IMG/VR virus record: IMGVR_UViG_3300017991_000096
Coordinates: 1 to 64,000 of that record
Reading direction: 5' to 3' (one strand)
Origin: a virus
Length of the DNA: 64,000 nt
Below, piece after piece: positions 7,993 through 15,363 of this stretch. A program made the position numbers and the translations under genes. The notes under the pieces were generated by a model that was not told where the DNA came from, did no database searches, and was given only the letters and a program-made list of their open reading frames with translations. The stretch's first letter is position 1, and each line of letters begins with the position of its first letter.

Positions 7993-9470
7993 CCCAGAAC
8001 ACCTCCAGTGCCCGTGAACTGGTCCTCCTGCTGCGGAAGCGGCTGGGGGACGATCGGTTCATCCTGCCTGGCTTCTCGCTCCAACTGGACGACAAGTCAT
8101 GCACGGACGCGAGCGTGGAGGTGCGCCAAGGATACCTCCGCACGTTCACCGTCAATGGGGTTCGTGCGGAGGATCTCACCATCGACCTGTCAGACTACGA
8201 TACCAACACCCTTGGTAAGCTGGTCACGTTCATCAACGCGCAGCCTGGATACTGCGCCGTGCCGGATCGGTTGCTCGACACCGACCACCCGGCTATCGAC
8301 ATCGCATCCAAGCCGTTCGGTGACCTCAAGGCACCTGGCGGCGTCGAGTTCAAGCACCGTCGCTGGAGCGACGAGGAGCTTGAGGAGTTGCTGCGGCAGG
8401 GCATCGAGCGACACAACGTCAGCTACGAGCTATCCACAGTCCCTCGCAACGAGTTCCAGTTCGTCCTGAACCTCTCCCACGCGAACGCCCTGCGTGTGCT
8501 CGCCACGAACGCGGTGAAGCGGGCGGGGCTCAACGCCACCGTGTCCGACTTGATCGCGCTCGCGGAGTCCTACGAGACGGCGTACCGCGACGACCGCAAG
8601 AGGCAGGACCGCGCCATCCCAGTCCCCACCATCCGCGACGACGATGTGGGTGAGGGCGATGTCGTCCAGGGCGAGATGTACCGCCGTTCGGGCCGCACAG
8701 GTTTCGTCAGCCCCATGGCTGCCAACCTCCCGCCCGAGCCTCCAGTGCTCCTTGAGCCCTTCGATCAGGACGTGGGCGACACCGTGATCCGTGTCCGGTG
8801 GAAGCGCCCCCGTGACTACGACTTCTACGCGCTCGAAGTGTGGCGCGATACCAAGGAGGACGTGAGGCGTACCCGCACGGGTATCTTCGCTCGCAACCCC
8901 ACGGCGATCAGCCGAGGCGAGCAGTTCGCCCCGACCACGTCCAAGCTCGTGTTTCAGACCTTCGGTGCCAACTCCAACTTCGACACCGTGGGGTTCGCCA
9001 CGTTCTTGGAGGAGTTCGGCCAACTCATCACGTCGTTCATCGACGGAGGCGACAACGTGGACGTGGCAGCGACCGTTGGTGGCGGCCCGCTGGAGCCCGA
9101 GACGACCTACTACTACCGGGTCTACGTCGTGGATCTCAACTACGAGATCATCGACTCCAACACGGTGCGCGCCACTACCAAGCGGCTGCGAGCCCGCGCC
9201 GACCTACAGACCCCGGTGACCCCTGCGCTGGGGCCCCTCGCTGGTGGCACCCTGGTGACGCTCAAGGGCGAGCGCTTCCATGAGGGGATGCGCGTGAGGC
9301 TGGGCGACAAGTTCGTGACTGGACTTACCATCGTTAGTCCCACGGAAGCCACGTTCCTCACGCCACAGTTCCAGAACGACCGCCTCGTCAACCGCAGCCT
9401 CGATCTGGTCATCTTCTCGGACACCGGGCTCGAAGATGTCAACTCGCTCGTCTGGAAGGTGACGGCGTGA
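7989..9470 (+). CDS. fn3 + IPT/TIG domain structural protein
   Basis: 493 residues; ATGA overlap with the upstream gene. Residues 1-230 are of unknown fold. Residues about 235-400 look like a fibronectin type III region (P-P-E-P-P-V-L start, W-K-R-P ... Y-Y-Y-R-V-Y-V-V-D motif) with an insertion. Residues about 405-493 match an IPT/TIG Ig-like domain (P-A-L-G-P-L-A-G-G-T-L-V-T-L-K-G). Such domains are common on surface-exposed phage structural proteins. Placement between capsid and neck genes suggests a head or neck surface protein rather than a tail fibre. Confidence 0.6.
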   Translation: MTQNTSSARELVLLLRKRLGDDRFILPGFSLQLDDKSCTDASVEVRQGYLRTFTVNGVRAEDLTIDLSDYDTNTLGKLVTFINAQPGYCAVPDRLLDTDHPAIDIASKPFGDLKAPGGVEFKHRRWSDEELEELLRQGIERHNVSYELSTVPRNEFQFVLNLSHANALRVLATNAVKRAGLNATVSDLIALAESYETAYRDDRKRQDRAIPVPTIRDDDVGEGDVVQGEMYRRSGRTGFVSPMAANLPPEPPVLLEPFDQDVGDTVIRVRWKRPRDYDFYALEVWRDTKEDVRRTRTGIFARNPTAISRGEQFAPTTSKLVFQTFGANSNFDTVGFATFLEEFGQLITSFIDGGDNVDVAATVGGGPLEPETTYYYRVYVVDLNYEIIDSNTVRATTKRLRARADLQTPVTPALGPLAGGTLVTLKGERFHEGMRVRLGDKFVTGLTIVSPTEATFLTPQFQNDRLVNRSLDLVIFSDTGLEDVNSLVWKVTA

Positions 9471-9955
9471 TCGAGATTCGCATGGAGAACCCGGAGAAGT
9501 TCGACCGGGCCATCAGCACGCTCGACAGGGCGTCCAAGCAGTTCCTCGCCCAGATGAACACGGTCGTCGCCAAAAGCGTGGACGAGGCCCGCGACGCGCT
9601 CAAGGATGCCATCTACGGTCGAGGCGGGCAGATCCAGCTTCGGCTGCGCTCGCTCTCTCGCCAGTGGCTCGATACCAAGGCTGCGAAGGGCTGGCGCATG
9701 GAGACGTTGCGCCGGCTCGACCAGTACGTCGAGGCTATCGGCACCCGCCACCACGGCAGGAAGCACTACCTGGGTCTGCCGAAGCGGCGCTACCCTGGTA
9801 CGAAGATCACCTACGCCCAGCTTGCGCTGTTCCTCGAAAACGGTACGCGCTCGATGGACCCCATCCCCCACTGGCAACCTACGAAGAAGTGGCTCGTCCA
9901 ACGTGTCCGCACTGCCGCGGGGAAGGAGGTCGCTCGTGCCCTATCTTTCCGTTGA
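9467..9955 (+). CDS. Neck / tail-completion protein, HK97 gp10-like
   Basis: 162 residues from a GTGA overlap. The C-terminal half contains Y-A-Q-L-A-L-F-L-E-N-G-T-R-S-M-D-P-I-P-H-W, typical of HK97-gp10-like neck proteins ('Y-A-x-x-x-E-x-G-T ... m-x-P-x-P-f'). The family usually links head and tail or completes the tail. Position between head genes and the sheath supports this. It overlaps the next gene by 20 bases. Confidence 0.6.
   Translation: MIEIRMENPEKFDRAISTLDRASKQFLAQMNTVVAKSVDEARDALKDAIYGRGGQIQLRLRSLSRQWLDTKAAKGWRMETLRRLDQYVEAIGTRHHGRKHYLGLPKRRYPGTKITYAQLALFLENGTRSMDPIPHWQPTKKWLVQRVRTAAGKEVARALSFR
9921..9930 (+). promoter_or_regulatory. Strong Shine-Dalgarno deciding the start of the tail-terminator gene
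   Basis: GGAAGGAGGT ends 5 bases before GTG 9936. It fixes that start over a longer open frame that reaches back to 9606 inside the previous gene. Confidence 0.7.
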
Positions 9956-10775
9956 TCGAGGCATCGCCACGCGCTTTGCCCGTGCTGCTGAGTTCATGCA
10001 CCGCAGGAAGTACCCCATTCTGCGGTTCCCTCAGATCGATCCCACCGATCCGCTTCCAAGCGAGACGCCCACGGATGCTTTCCTTGGTGGCTTCTACGCC
10101 AAGGATGCGACGAAGTCAGACCCGATCCGGCTGGAGACGCCGCTCGGTGGACGCTCGCGCCTCGTGAACGTCTACGAGTACGAAAAGAGCGGGCAGGATG
10201 CGGCGGACTGGCCCGCGATCACCTACAGGTTCGTGGATGAGCGGTTCCGTGCCGAGAACTACCACCCCATCGACCCGCTCGCGGACAACTGCCGCGACTG
10301 CGGGTTCACGACGGATGCCGTGACGGGCGAGGTCAAGAGCGGCCCCGACACCGTCACCATCCTCGACCACCCCGACCCCATCACCTTGGAGTACGAGATC
10401 AAGGTGTGGGCTCAGACCAAAGAGGAGGGCTACGCCCTGCTCTCGCTGGTCAAGCGACTGTTCCCCGCGCGCACCTTCCTTGAGGTGTGCCGGCGGGACC
10501 GTAGCGTTGTCACCTACGATGTCATCCGTACCCGCGGTCCCGTATGGGCTGGCGGACTCGACCCCACCCTGCCGGAAGGTGACCCCGGAGAACGCTTCTA
10601 CTCGTGGGCTATCACCTACGAGGTCGAGGCTTACGAAGATAACACCTTGGAGGCCGGTGAGGCCGGGGACATCCACCCGACCATCCTCCAGCGGTGCGTA
10701 ACCATCGAACCACGGGACACCGAAGGCGATCCGGCGCCGGATGGTGTACCCTTTGAAACACCAGGGAGGTGCTGA
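9936..10775 (+). CDS. Putative tail terminator / neck protein
   Basis: 279 residues from GTG 9936, chosen because of the near-perfect ribosome-binding site. A central segment (P-I-T-L-E-Y-E-I-K-V-W-A-Q-T-K-E-E-G-Y ... L-V-K-R-L-F-P) resembles phage proteins that cap the tail tube next to the sheath gene. C-R-D-C around residues 114-117 may bind metal or form a disulfide. The assignment rests on this pattern and on gene order (gp10-like, this gene, sheath), so it is moderate. Confidence 0.5.
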   Translation: MPYLSVDRGIATRFARAAEFMHRRKYPILRFPQIDPTDPLPSETPTDAFLGGFYAKDATKSDPIRLETPLGGRSRLVNVYEYEKSGQDAADWPAITYRFVDERFRAENYHPIDPLADNCRDCGFTTDAVTGEVKSGPDTVTILDHPDPITLEYEIKVWAQTKEEGYALLSLVKRLFPARTFLEVCRRDRSVVTYDVIRTRGPVWAGGLDPTLPEGDPGERFYSWAITYEVEAYEDNTLEAGEAGDIHPTILQRCVTIEPRDTEGDPAPDGVPFETPGRC

Positions 10776-10778
10776 CCC

Positions 10779-11117
10779 ATGTACGAAGTCAAGAACCTGC
10801 GCACCCGCCAAACGACCCTTGCCCTTCCTGGTAAGGGCATCGTCCTGACCCGCCGTGGTCGCAAGGGAGACAGCGCACTCATTCTCGACCGGGAGAAAGA
10901 CGACCCGGCAGTCCAGGCACTCGTGAAAGCGAAAGCCATCCGCATCTCGCGGACCAGTCACGGCGAGACGCCCGACACCCCCGTGGTGAAGGCCGAGCTT
11001 CAACGCATCGCCGCCACGAACAGCGCCCACGAGCGCGCCGCCATCCGAGCTCGCGGCGAGGTGCCGTCGAGCAACCCCGTCGCCAAGAAGCGCTCCAGCA
11101 AGCGCAAGGAGGACTAA
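10779..11117 (+). CDS. Small hypothetical protein upstream of sheath
   Basis: 112 residues; ATG with GGGAGGTGC just upstream. The first 60 residues appear folded (V-K-N-L-R-T-R-Q-T-T-L ... D-P-A-V-Q-A-L-V-K-A-K-A-I). The C-terminal third is basic and ends K-K-R-S-S-K-R-K-E-D. No family recognised. The sheath gene follows after 3 bases, so the two are co-translated. Confidence 0.6.
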   Translation: MYEVKNLRTRQTTLALPGKGIVLTRRGRKGDSALILDREKDDPAVQALVKAKAIRISRTSHGETPDTPVVKAELQRIAATNSAHERAAIRARGEVPSSNPVAKKRSSKRKED

Positions 11118-11120
11118 CCC

Positions 11121-13592
11121 ATGGTCGATTTCCTCAGCCCCGAAGTGATCGTTCGGGAGCAGCCGTCCAGCGCGGTTGCTCCTCCGAGCGTTCCATCGTC
11201 CATCCCCTACATGCTCGCCACTGCCGAGCGTGGCCCCATCAACCGCCCGCAACTGGTCATCGGGATCGAGGACTACGCTTCGATCTACGGGACCGACGAC
11301 GGCGGCGACGGCTTCCAGTCCGTCGTGGGGTTCTTCCTCAACGGCGGGCGTCGCATGTACGCCAACCGGGTGGCCCACTACCTCAACATCCTCGACCCCC
11401 TCACCCTGACTGCGGTTGCTGCCGCACTCACGGCGAACACGTCGGGGACGGCAGCCACGGCAGCGAGCACCACGGTCACCCCTGACGGGCCCTGGGACTT
11501 CTCGCTGGCGAACGGGGTCGTGCAGCCGCCGACCTTGATTGCCTCCATCGACGGCAACCCGGCCGACACCGCCACCATCCTCGGTACGCCGGCTGTGCTC
11601 ACGGCTCCTGGCGCCCCTGGTGGCGTCGGCACACCGGGCGACACGCTGACGTTCACCGTCAACGGCCAGACTCAGGTCTACACCGTGCCTGTCGCTCCGC
11701 CGACCACGGCGGCTGAGTGGGCCCTGGACATCGCTGCCCAGCTTCCCGGTGTCTTTGGCGCCGTGCTTGGCGGCGCTGTCGTGCTCACGACTGACCGCGA
11801 GGGCTCCAGCGCCCAGGTGGACTACGTCAGCGGCACGGGAACCGCGGGCGTGGACTCTGGCTTTGGTGCAGGGCCCGTGTTGGGCGTCAACGCTGGCCCC
11901 AACAACGTCGCGGACAAGAGCGTGGTCACCCCGACCGAACTCGCCGCGATCCTGCTCTCGGACTGGGCCTCTGGTGGTGGCGTCGCTACTGCCGTCGTGG
12001 GCGACACCGTGCAGGTGGACACGAACACCACCGGGTCTGCCGGCAGCATCGGCGCCGTCTCGGGCACCATCATCACGGCAGGCGTGGTGAGCTTCAACCC
12101 GTTGCCGCCCATCACGGGCGCCAACGCAGGGTCGCCCACCGTCCCGACGCTGGACTTCGCGGCGACCTCTGAGGGTGAGCACGGCAACTTCCTCGCCGTG
12201 ACCACTCGCCGCCGCGACCGGGTCATCTCTCTCATCACTGACGACATCACGGGCGGCGTGACCGAGATCCAGGTGGACGTGACCACGCAGTACCGCGTGG
12301 GGATGCAGATCTTGATCGAGGACCCCGTCACCCTGGGTGTCATGCGAGCCATCGTGCTCAAGGTCATCGGCAACCGTGTGCTGCTCGACACGACCTACAC
12401 CCCGAGCGCGAACATCCTCGTGGTGAACTCTCCCACGGTGACCAAGGAAACCTTCGACGTTACCTTCATCATCGACGGTGAGGCAGACGAGCCCTACGGG
12501 GACTTGTCCATGAGCCCCAGCGACGTGGGGTTCTACGTCGGAAACGTCATCGGCATCGACCCGACCCAGTTGGACCCGCGCCAACGGATCTACGTCGAGC
12601 AGGACTACGCGGTGGCGCTCGCCAACGACGTGGACCCGCGCCCGGTGGACATCACGGCGCAGCCCCTCACGGGCGGCATCAACTCCGACCCGCTCACGGA
12701 CAACGACTACGTGGGGTCCGACGTGACCAACACGGGCCTGTTCGCCCTCGACATCGTCAACGACTTCGACATGGGCACCGTGCCCGGCATCGAGACGGTG
12801 GCGGTCCACAACGCCATGCTGGACTACGCCTCGCGCCGCGAGGACCACGTCGCCATCATGGAGTCGCCGGAAAACCTCACCCCGACCCAGGTCAACACCT
12901 ACAAGAACGTCACTGCCAACCTGTTTGGCACCTACGGCATCATGTACGCGGGTCGCATCCAGGTTCTCCGCTCCTCGACGGGGCAGGCTGAGCCCTTCCC
13001 GGCTGCGATGTACGCCGCGGGTGCCTACGCCCGCACGGACCAGACGCGGAACATCAGCGAGGCACCGGCAGGGGTCGAGAAGGGGCAGCTTCGCGGCACC
13101 CTTGGTATGTCTGACGGCAACCTCTACGCGGACAAGGGGAACCGAGACACCATCTACCCCGAGGGCATCAACCCGATCTGGTCGAAGCCAGGCCAGGGCG
13201 TCGTGATGTGGGGTCAGAACACCCTCGACCCCGGATCCGACCGCGGCGCCATCGGTGTGCGCCGTGCGTTCATCTTCTTGCGCAAGGGTCTACAGGCGCT
13301 CTCCGAGTTCGTCCTGTTCGAGATCAACACCCCCTCCCTGCGAGGACGGTGGCGCAAGCTGGCGACCGGCTACCTCCGCGAGCAGCGGCGGGCCGGCATC
13401 ATCAAGGGTGCGTCGGACGATGAGGGGTTCTTCATCGTGTGCGACGAGAGCAACAACCCTCCGAGCGTTGTCAACGCGCGGAAGTTCTTTGCGCGCGTCG
13501 GCGTCAACGTGCTTCCTGGCATCGACTTCGCGGTCATCGACATCGAGCGCGACACTCGTGCTCTCGACGCAGAGTTGGCCTCCGCGGCCTAA
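11121..13592 (+). CDS. Tail sheath protein
   Basis: 823 residues. The N-terminus (L-S-P-E-V-I-V-R-E-Q ... P-Y-M-L-A-T-A-E-R-G-P) and the C-terminal 180 residues match contractile tail sheath proteins. Key C-terminal segments are R-R-A-F-I-F-L-R-K-G-L, E-I-N-T-P-S-L-R-G-R-W and the final F-A-V-I-D-I-E-R-D. Residues about 80-420 are a Gly/Ala/Thr/Val-rich insertion that probably forms exposed domains, and it makes this longer than typical 400-500-residue sheaths. It surrounds the tail tube and contracts on infection. Followed directly by the tube gene. Confidence 0.9.
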   Translation: MVDFLSPEVIVREQPSSAVAPPSVPSSIPYMLATAERGPINRPQLVIGIEDYASIYGTDDGGDGFQSVVGFFLNGGRRMYANRVAHYLNILDPLTLTAVAAALTANTSGTAATAASTTVTPDGPWDFSLANGVVQPPTLIASIDGNPADTATILGTPAVLTAPGAPGGVGTPGDTLTFTVNGQTQVYTVPVAPPTTAAEWALDIAAQLPGVFGAVLGGAVVLTTDREGSSAQVDYVSGTGTAGVDSGFGAGPVLGVNAGPNNVADKSVVTPTELAAILLSDWASGGGVATAVVGDTVQVDTNTTGSAGSIGAVSGTIITAGVVSFNPLPPITGANAGSPTVPTLDFAATSEGEHGNFLAVTTRRRDRVISLITDDITGGVTEIQVDVTTQYRVGMQILIEDPVTLGVMRAIVLKVIGNRVLLDTTYTPSANILVVNSPTVTKETFDVTFIIDGEADEPYGDLSMSPSDVGFYVGNVIGIDPTQLDPRQRIYVEQDYAVALANDVDPRPVDITAQPLTGGINSDPLTDNDYVGSDVTNTGLFALDIVNDFDMGTVPGIETVAVHNAMLDYASRREDHVAIMESPENLTPTQVNTYKNVTANLFGTYGIMYAGRIQVLRSSTGQAEPFPAAMYAAGAYARTDQTRNISEAPAGVEKGQLRGTLGMSDGNLYADKGNRDTIYPEGINPIWSKPGQGVVMWGQNTLDPGSDRGAIGVRRAFIFLRKGLQALSEFVLFEINTPSLRGRWRKLATGYLREQRRAGIIKGASDDEGFFIVCDESNNPPSVVNARKFFARVGVNVLPGIDFAVIDIERDTRALDAELASAA

Positions 13593-13610
13593 CCATCGAA
13601 GGAGTAAGCC

Positions 13611-14150
13611 ATGCCTGGACGTGCAAGCACTCAAGACCCGCTCAAGGTCTTCAACTACGCTGTCGAGATCGACGGCTTCAAACGACTCGGCTTTGCCGAG
13701 GTCACCGGCCTCAAGGCCAACACCGAGGTGGTGGAGTACCGCGAAGGCGGCATGAACGAGTCCGTCCGCAAGAGCGCGGGCCTCTCGTCCTACGACAACA
13801 TCACCTTCAAGCGGGGTCAGATCATCGACCCCAACGAGGAGGGGGAGGACGACTTCTACGACTGGTATCTCCAAGTCCAGTCCGTCCGTACCCAGGGCTA
13901 CAACGACCCCGACTACCGCCGAAACATCACCGTCGTCCAGTTCAACCGGGACGGCACTGTGGCTCGACGGTGGAACATCGTGAACGCCTGGCCTTGCGGA
14001 TACGTGCCGTTCTCCGACCTGAACGGCACCGAGTCGTCCGACTCGATGGAGGAGATCGAGGTCTGCCATGAGGGCTTCGAGTTGGAAGGCGGACGCCCGC
14101 CACCTGGGATCGGCCAGTCCATCTCTCCGTCGCTCGGCATCGGCTCGTAG
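13611..14150 (+). CDS. Tail tube protein (T4 gp19-like)
   Basis: 179 residues, ATG preceded by AAGGAG. The sequence pattern F-N-Y-A-V-E-I-D-G-F ... F-A-E-V-T-G-L ... E-Y-R-E-G-G ... I-T-F-K-R-G is diagnostic for the gp19-like tube family of contractile tails. It would polymerise as hexameric rings inside the sheath. The gene follows the sheath after 18 bases, and a 188-base non-coding region with RNA secondary structure follows it. Confidence 0.9.
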   Translation: MPGRASTQDPLKVFNYAVEIDGFKRLGFAEVTGLKANTEVVEYREGGMNESVRKSAGLSSYDNITFKRGQIIDPNEEGEDDFYDWYLQVQSVRTQGYNDPDYRRNITVVQFNRDGTVARRWNIVNAWPCGYVPFSDLNGTESSDSMEEIEVCHEGFELEGGRPPPGIGQSISPSLGIGS

Positions 14151-14152
14151 TC

Positions 14153-14225
14153 TGGCGGCTTAGGGGGCGGCCTGTACCGCCAGCAGGACGGGTTGGCCAT
14201 GCCCGTGGTAAAATCCCCGCCCCCT
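14153..14225 (+). ncRNA. Candidate structured RNA element in the tube-chaperone intergenic region
   Basis: Within the 188-base gap, a perfect 9-bp pair AGGGGGCGG (14162-14170) / CCGCCCCCT (14217-14225) encloses two small hairpins: CCTG...CAGG and ACGGG...CCCGT. A 6-bp stem TGGCGG (14153-14158) / CCGCCA (14177-14182) would either compete with or form a pseudoknot with the 9-bp stem. No T-run and no coding ORF are present. The rest of the gap (14226-14338) shows only a weak ribosome-binding site. A 3'-end stabiliser or regulatory element is possible. Confidence 0.35.
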
Positions 14226-14338
14226 GGACCCTACAACTGAATATCTCGAACTCGCCCCTCCGGTCCTCATAGGGCCGACCTGCACTCACCCGACCGCCCG
14301 CGCCACGGGCACCACTCATCACCACACTGGAGTCAAGA

Positions 14339-15142
14339 ATGTCTCATCAAGCCACCACCACCACCGAGCTTCCCTGCGGGTACATGACCCCTGACGGGAG
14401 GCTCTTGAAGTTTGCCACCCTGCGCGAGATGGAGACGCGCGAGGAGAAGATCCTCGGGTCCTCCAACCCAGACATCATGCAGGTCGTCGCCAACTGCCTC
14501 GTCGGCGTTGGGACGGAGGACGAACCCTCGCTCATCAGTGACCGGGCGACCCTCAAGGACGAGGTCTGCCCCGAACTGCTCAAGGGCGACTACGACTGGT
14601 TGCTCGTCCAGCTTCGGATCCTCTCGCTGGGGCCCGAGTACGACTACACCGTTCTCTGCCCGAACACCCAGTGTAAGAAGGAGAGCAAGCATACCTACGA
14701 TCTCGACAACATCGAGGTCAAGGAGATGCCAGACCCGGAGGAGCGGATGATGACTTGGGAGGCGCGTTCGGGCTCGACGCTGGAGTTCCGCCACCTTCGG
14801 GGCGTGGACACCGAGATGCTGACGGAGATCAGCCAGTCGAACCAGGACGTGCTCGGTAAGCTGCTCGCGCTCCATCTCGTCAGCATCGACGGCAAGGGCG
14901 TCTCCGAGTTGGCGAAGCACCGCAAGGTCAAGACGGGAGCCCAGCATCTCAAGGCCGCGGTCAAGCTGCTCGACAAGGAGGTGCCATCCTACGGCGAGCG
15001 GACCAAGATTCGGGCCATGCTTCTCAAGGCCCGCGGTATGCCCGACGTGGATGTGATCTCAACCTGCCCCCACTGCGGGAGCGAGTGGACGCATAGGATG
15101 CCCATTGATCCGGGTTTTCTCATGCCCTCGGCGGCGGTCTAA
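14339..15142 (+). CDS. Tail-assembly chaperone / gp26-family baseplate protein (short form)
   Basis: 267 residues, ATG preceded by TGGAG. The N-terminal L-P-C-G-Y-M-T-P-D-G-R-L-L-K and M-E-T-R-E-E-K-I-L motifs, the C-P-N-T-Q-C zinc-like pair in mid-protein and C-P-H-C near the end resemble T4 gp26-type proteins (Pfam T4_baseplate). In contractile phages these are encoded between tube and tape measure. Eight codons before its stop lies a canonical slippery heptamer in phase. A fraction of ribosomes would then produce a longer 340-residue fusion with the next ORF, as in other tail-assembly chaperones. Confidence 0.7.
   Translation: MSHQATTTTELPCGYMTPDGRLLKFATLREMETREEKILGSSNPDIMQVVANCLVGVGTEDEPSLISDRATLKDEVCPELLKGDYDWLLVQLRILSLGPEYDYTVLCPNTQCKKESKHTYDLDNIEVKEMPDPEERMMTWEARSGSTLEFRHLRGVDTEMLTEISQSNQDVLGKLLALHLVSIDGKGVSELAKHRKVKTGAQHLKAAVKLLDKEVPSYGERTKIRAMLLKARGMPDVDVISTCPHCGSEWTHRMPIDPGFLMPSAAV
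15112..15118 (+). promoter_or_regulatory. -1 programmed ribosomal frameshift site (slippery GGGTTTT)
   Basis: GGGTTTT is read in the zero frame as G-GGT-TTT, exactly the X-XXY-YYZ phase. The -1 frame is open from 15109 to 15360, while the zero frame stops at 15140-15142. The -1 frame ORF has no ribosome-binding site before its only plausible start (GTG 15175). The location directly before the tape measure gene is the classic place for this event. No obvious strong downstream stem was found by eye. Confidence 0.7.
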
Positions 15143-15360
15143 GGAACTCGTTTTGGTACCCCATCGCGCACTCCGTGACCGTGCCAGCCTGGCGGAACTT
15201 GGAACTGATGTGGCACGAGTTTCATCAAGCCCTACTCGCGGAGCGCTGGCACTGGGGACCAGACGCCATCGAGGGTATGCCCATCTCTGTTCGCAACCGG
15301 CTGGTGGACTCGGTCGTGGAGATCGTCTCTGCTGAGAAGCGCAAACTAACGCAGGACTAA
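15118..15360 (+). CDS. -1 frame extension of the tail-assembly chaperone
   Basis: 81 codons including stop, read after a -1 slip at 15112-15118 and re-reading base 15118. The fusion would be 260 + 80 = 340 residues. The extension has a Trp/Tyr/His-rich start (N-S-F-W-Y-P-I-A-H-S-V-T-V-P-A-W) and a helical charged tail, which look like one continuous domain beginning upstream of GTG 15175. Independent initiation at 15175 would give 61 residues and lacks a Shine-Dalgarno. The tape measure ATG follows after 3 bases. Confidence 0.65.
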   Translation, partial: SHALGGGLRNSFWYPIAHSVTVPAWRNLELMWHEFHQALLAERWHWGPDAIEGMPISVRNRLVDSVVEIVSAEKRKLTQD

Positions 15361-15363
15361 ACC

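Noticed and set aside
10116-12848. 910-codon open frame on the - strand
   Set aside because: It runs antisense to the neck and sheath genes. It is a by-product of high third-position GC in those genes, with an Arg/Val/Gly/His composition and no domain signature.
14209-14214. TAAAAT as a -10 box before the chaperone gene
   Set aside because: No -35 element at a proper distance; it lies in the loop of the RNA structure.
14162-14225. Possible tRNA in the structured intergenic region
   Set aside because: No T-loop TTC-type sequence, no 7-bp acceptor plus CCA and no anticodon arm of the right size; only a generic branched structure.
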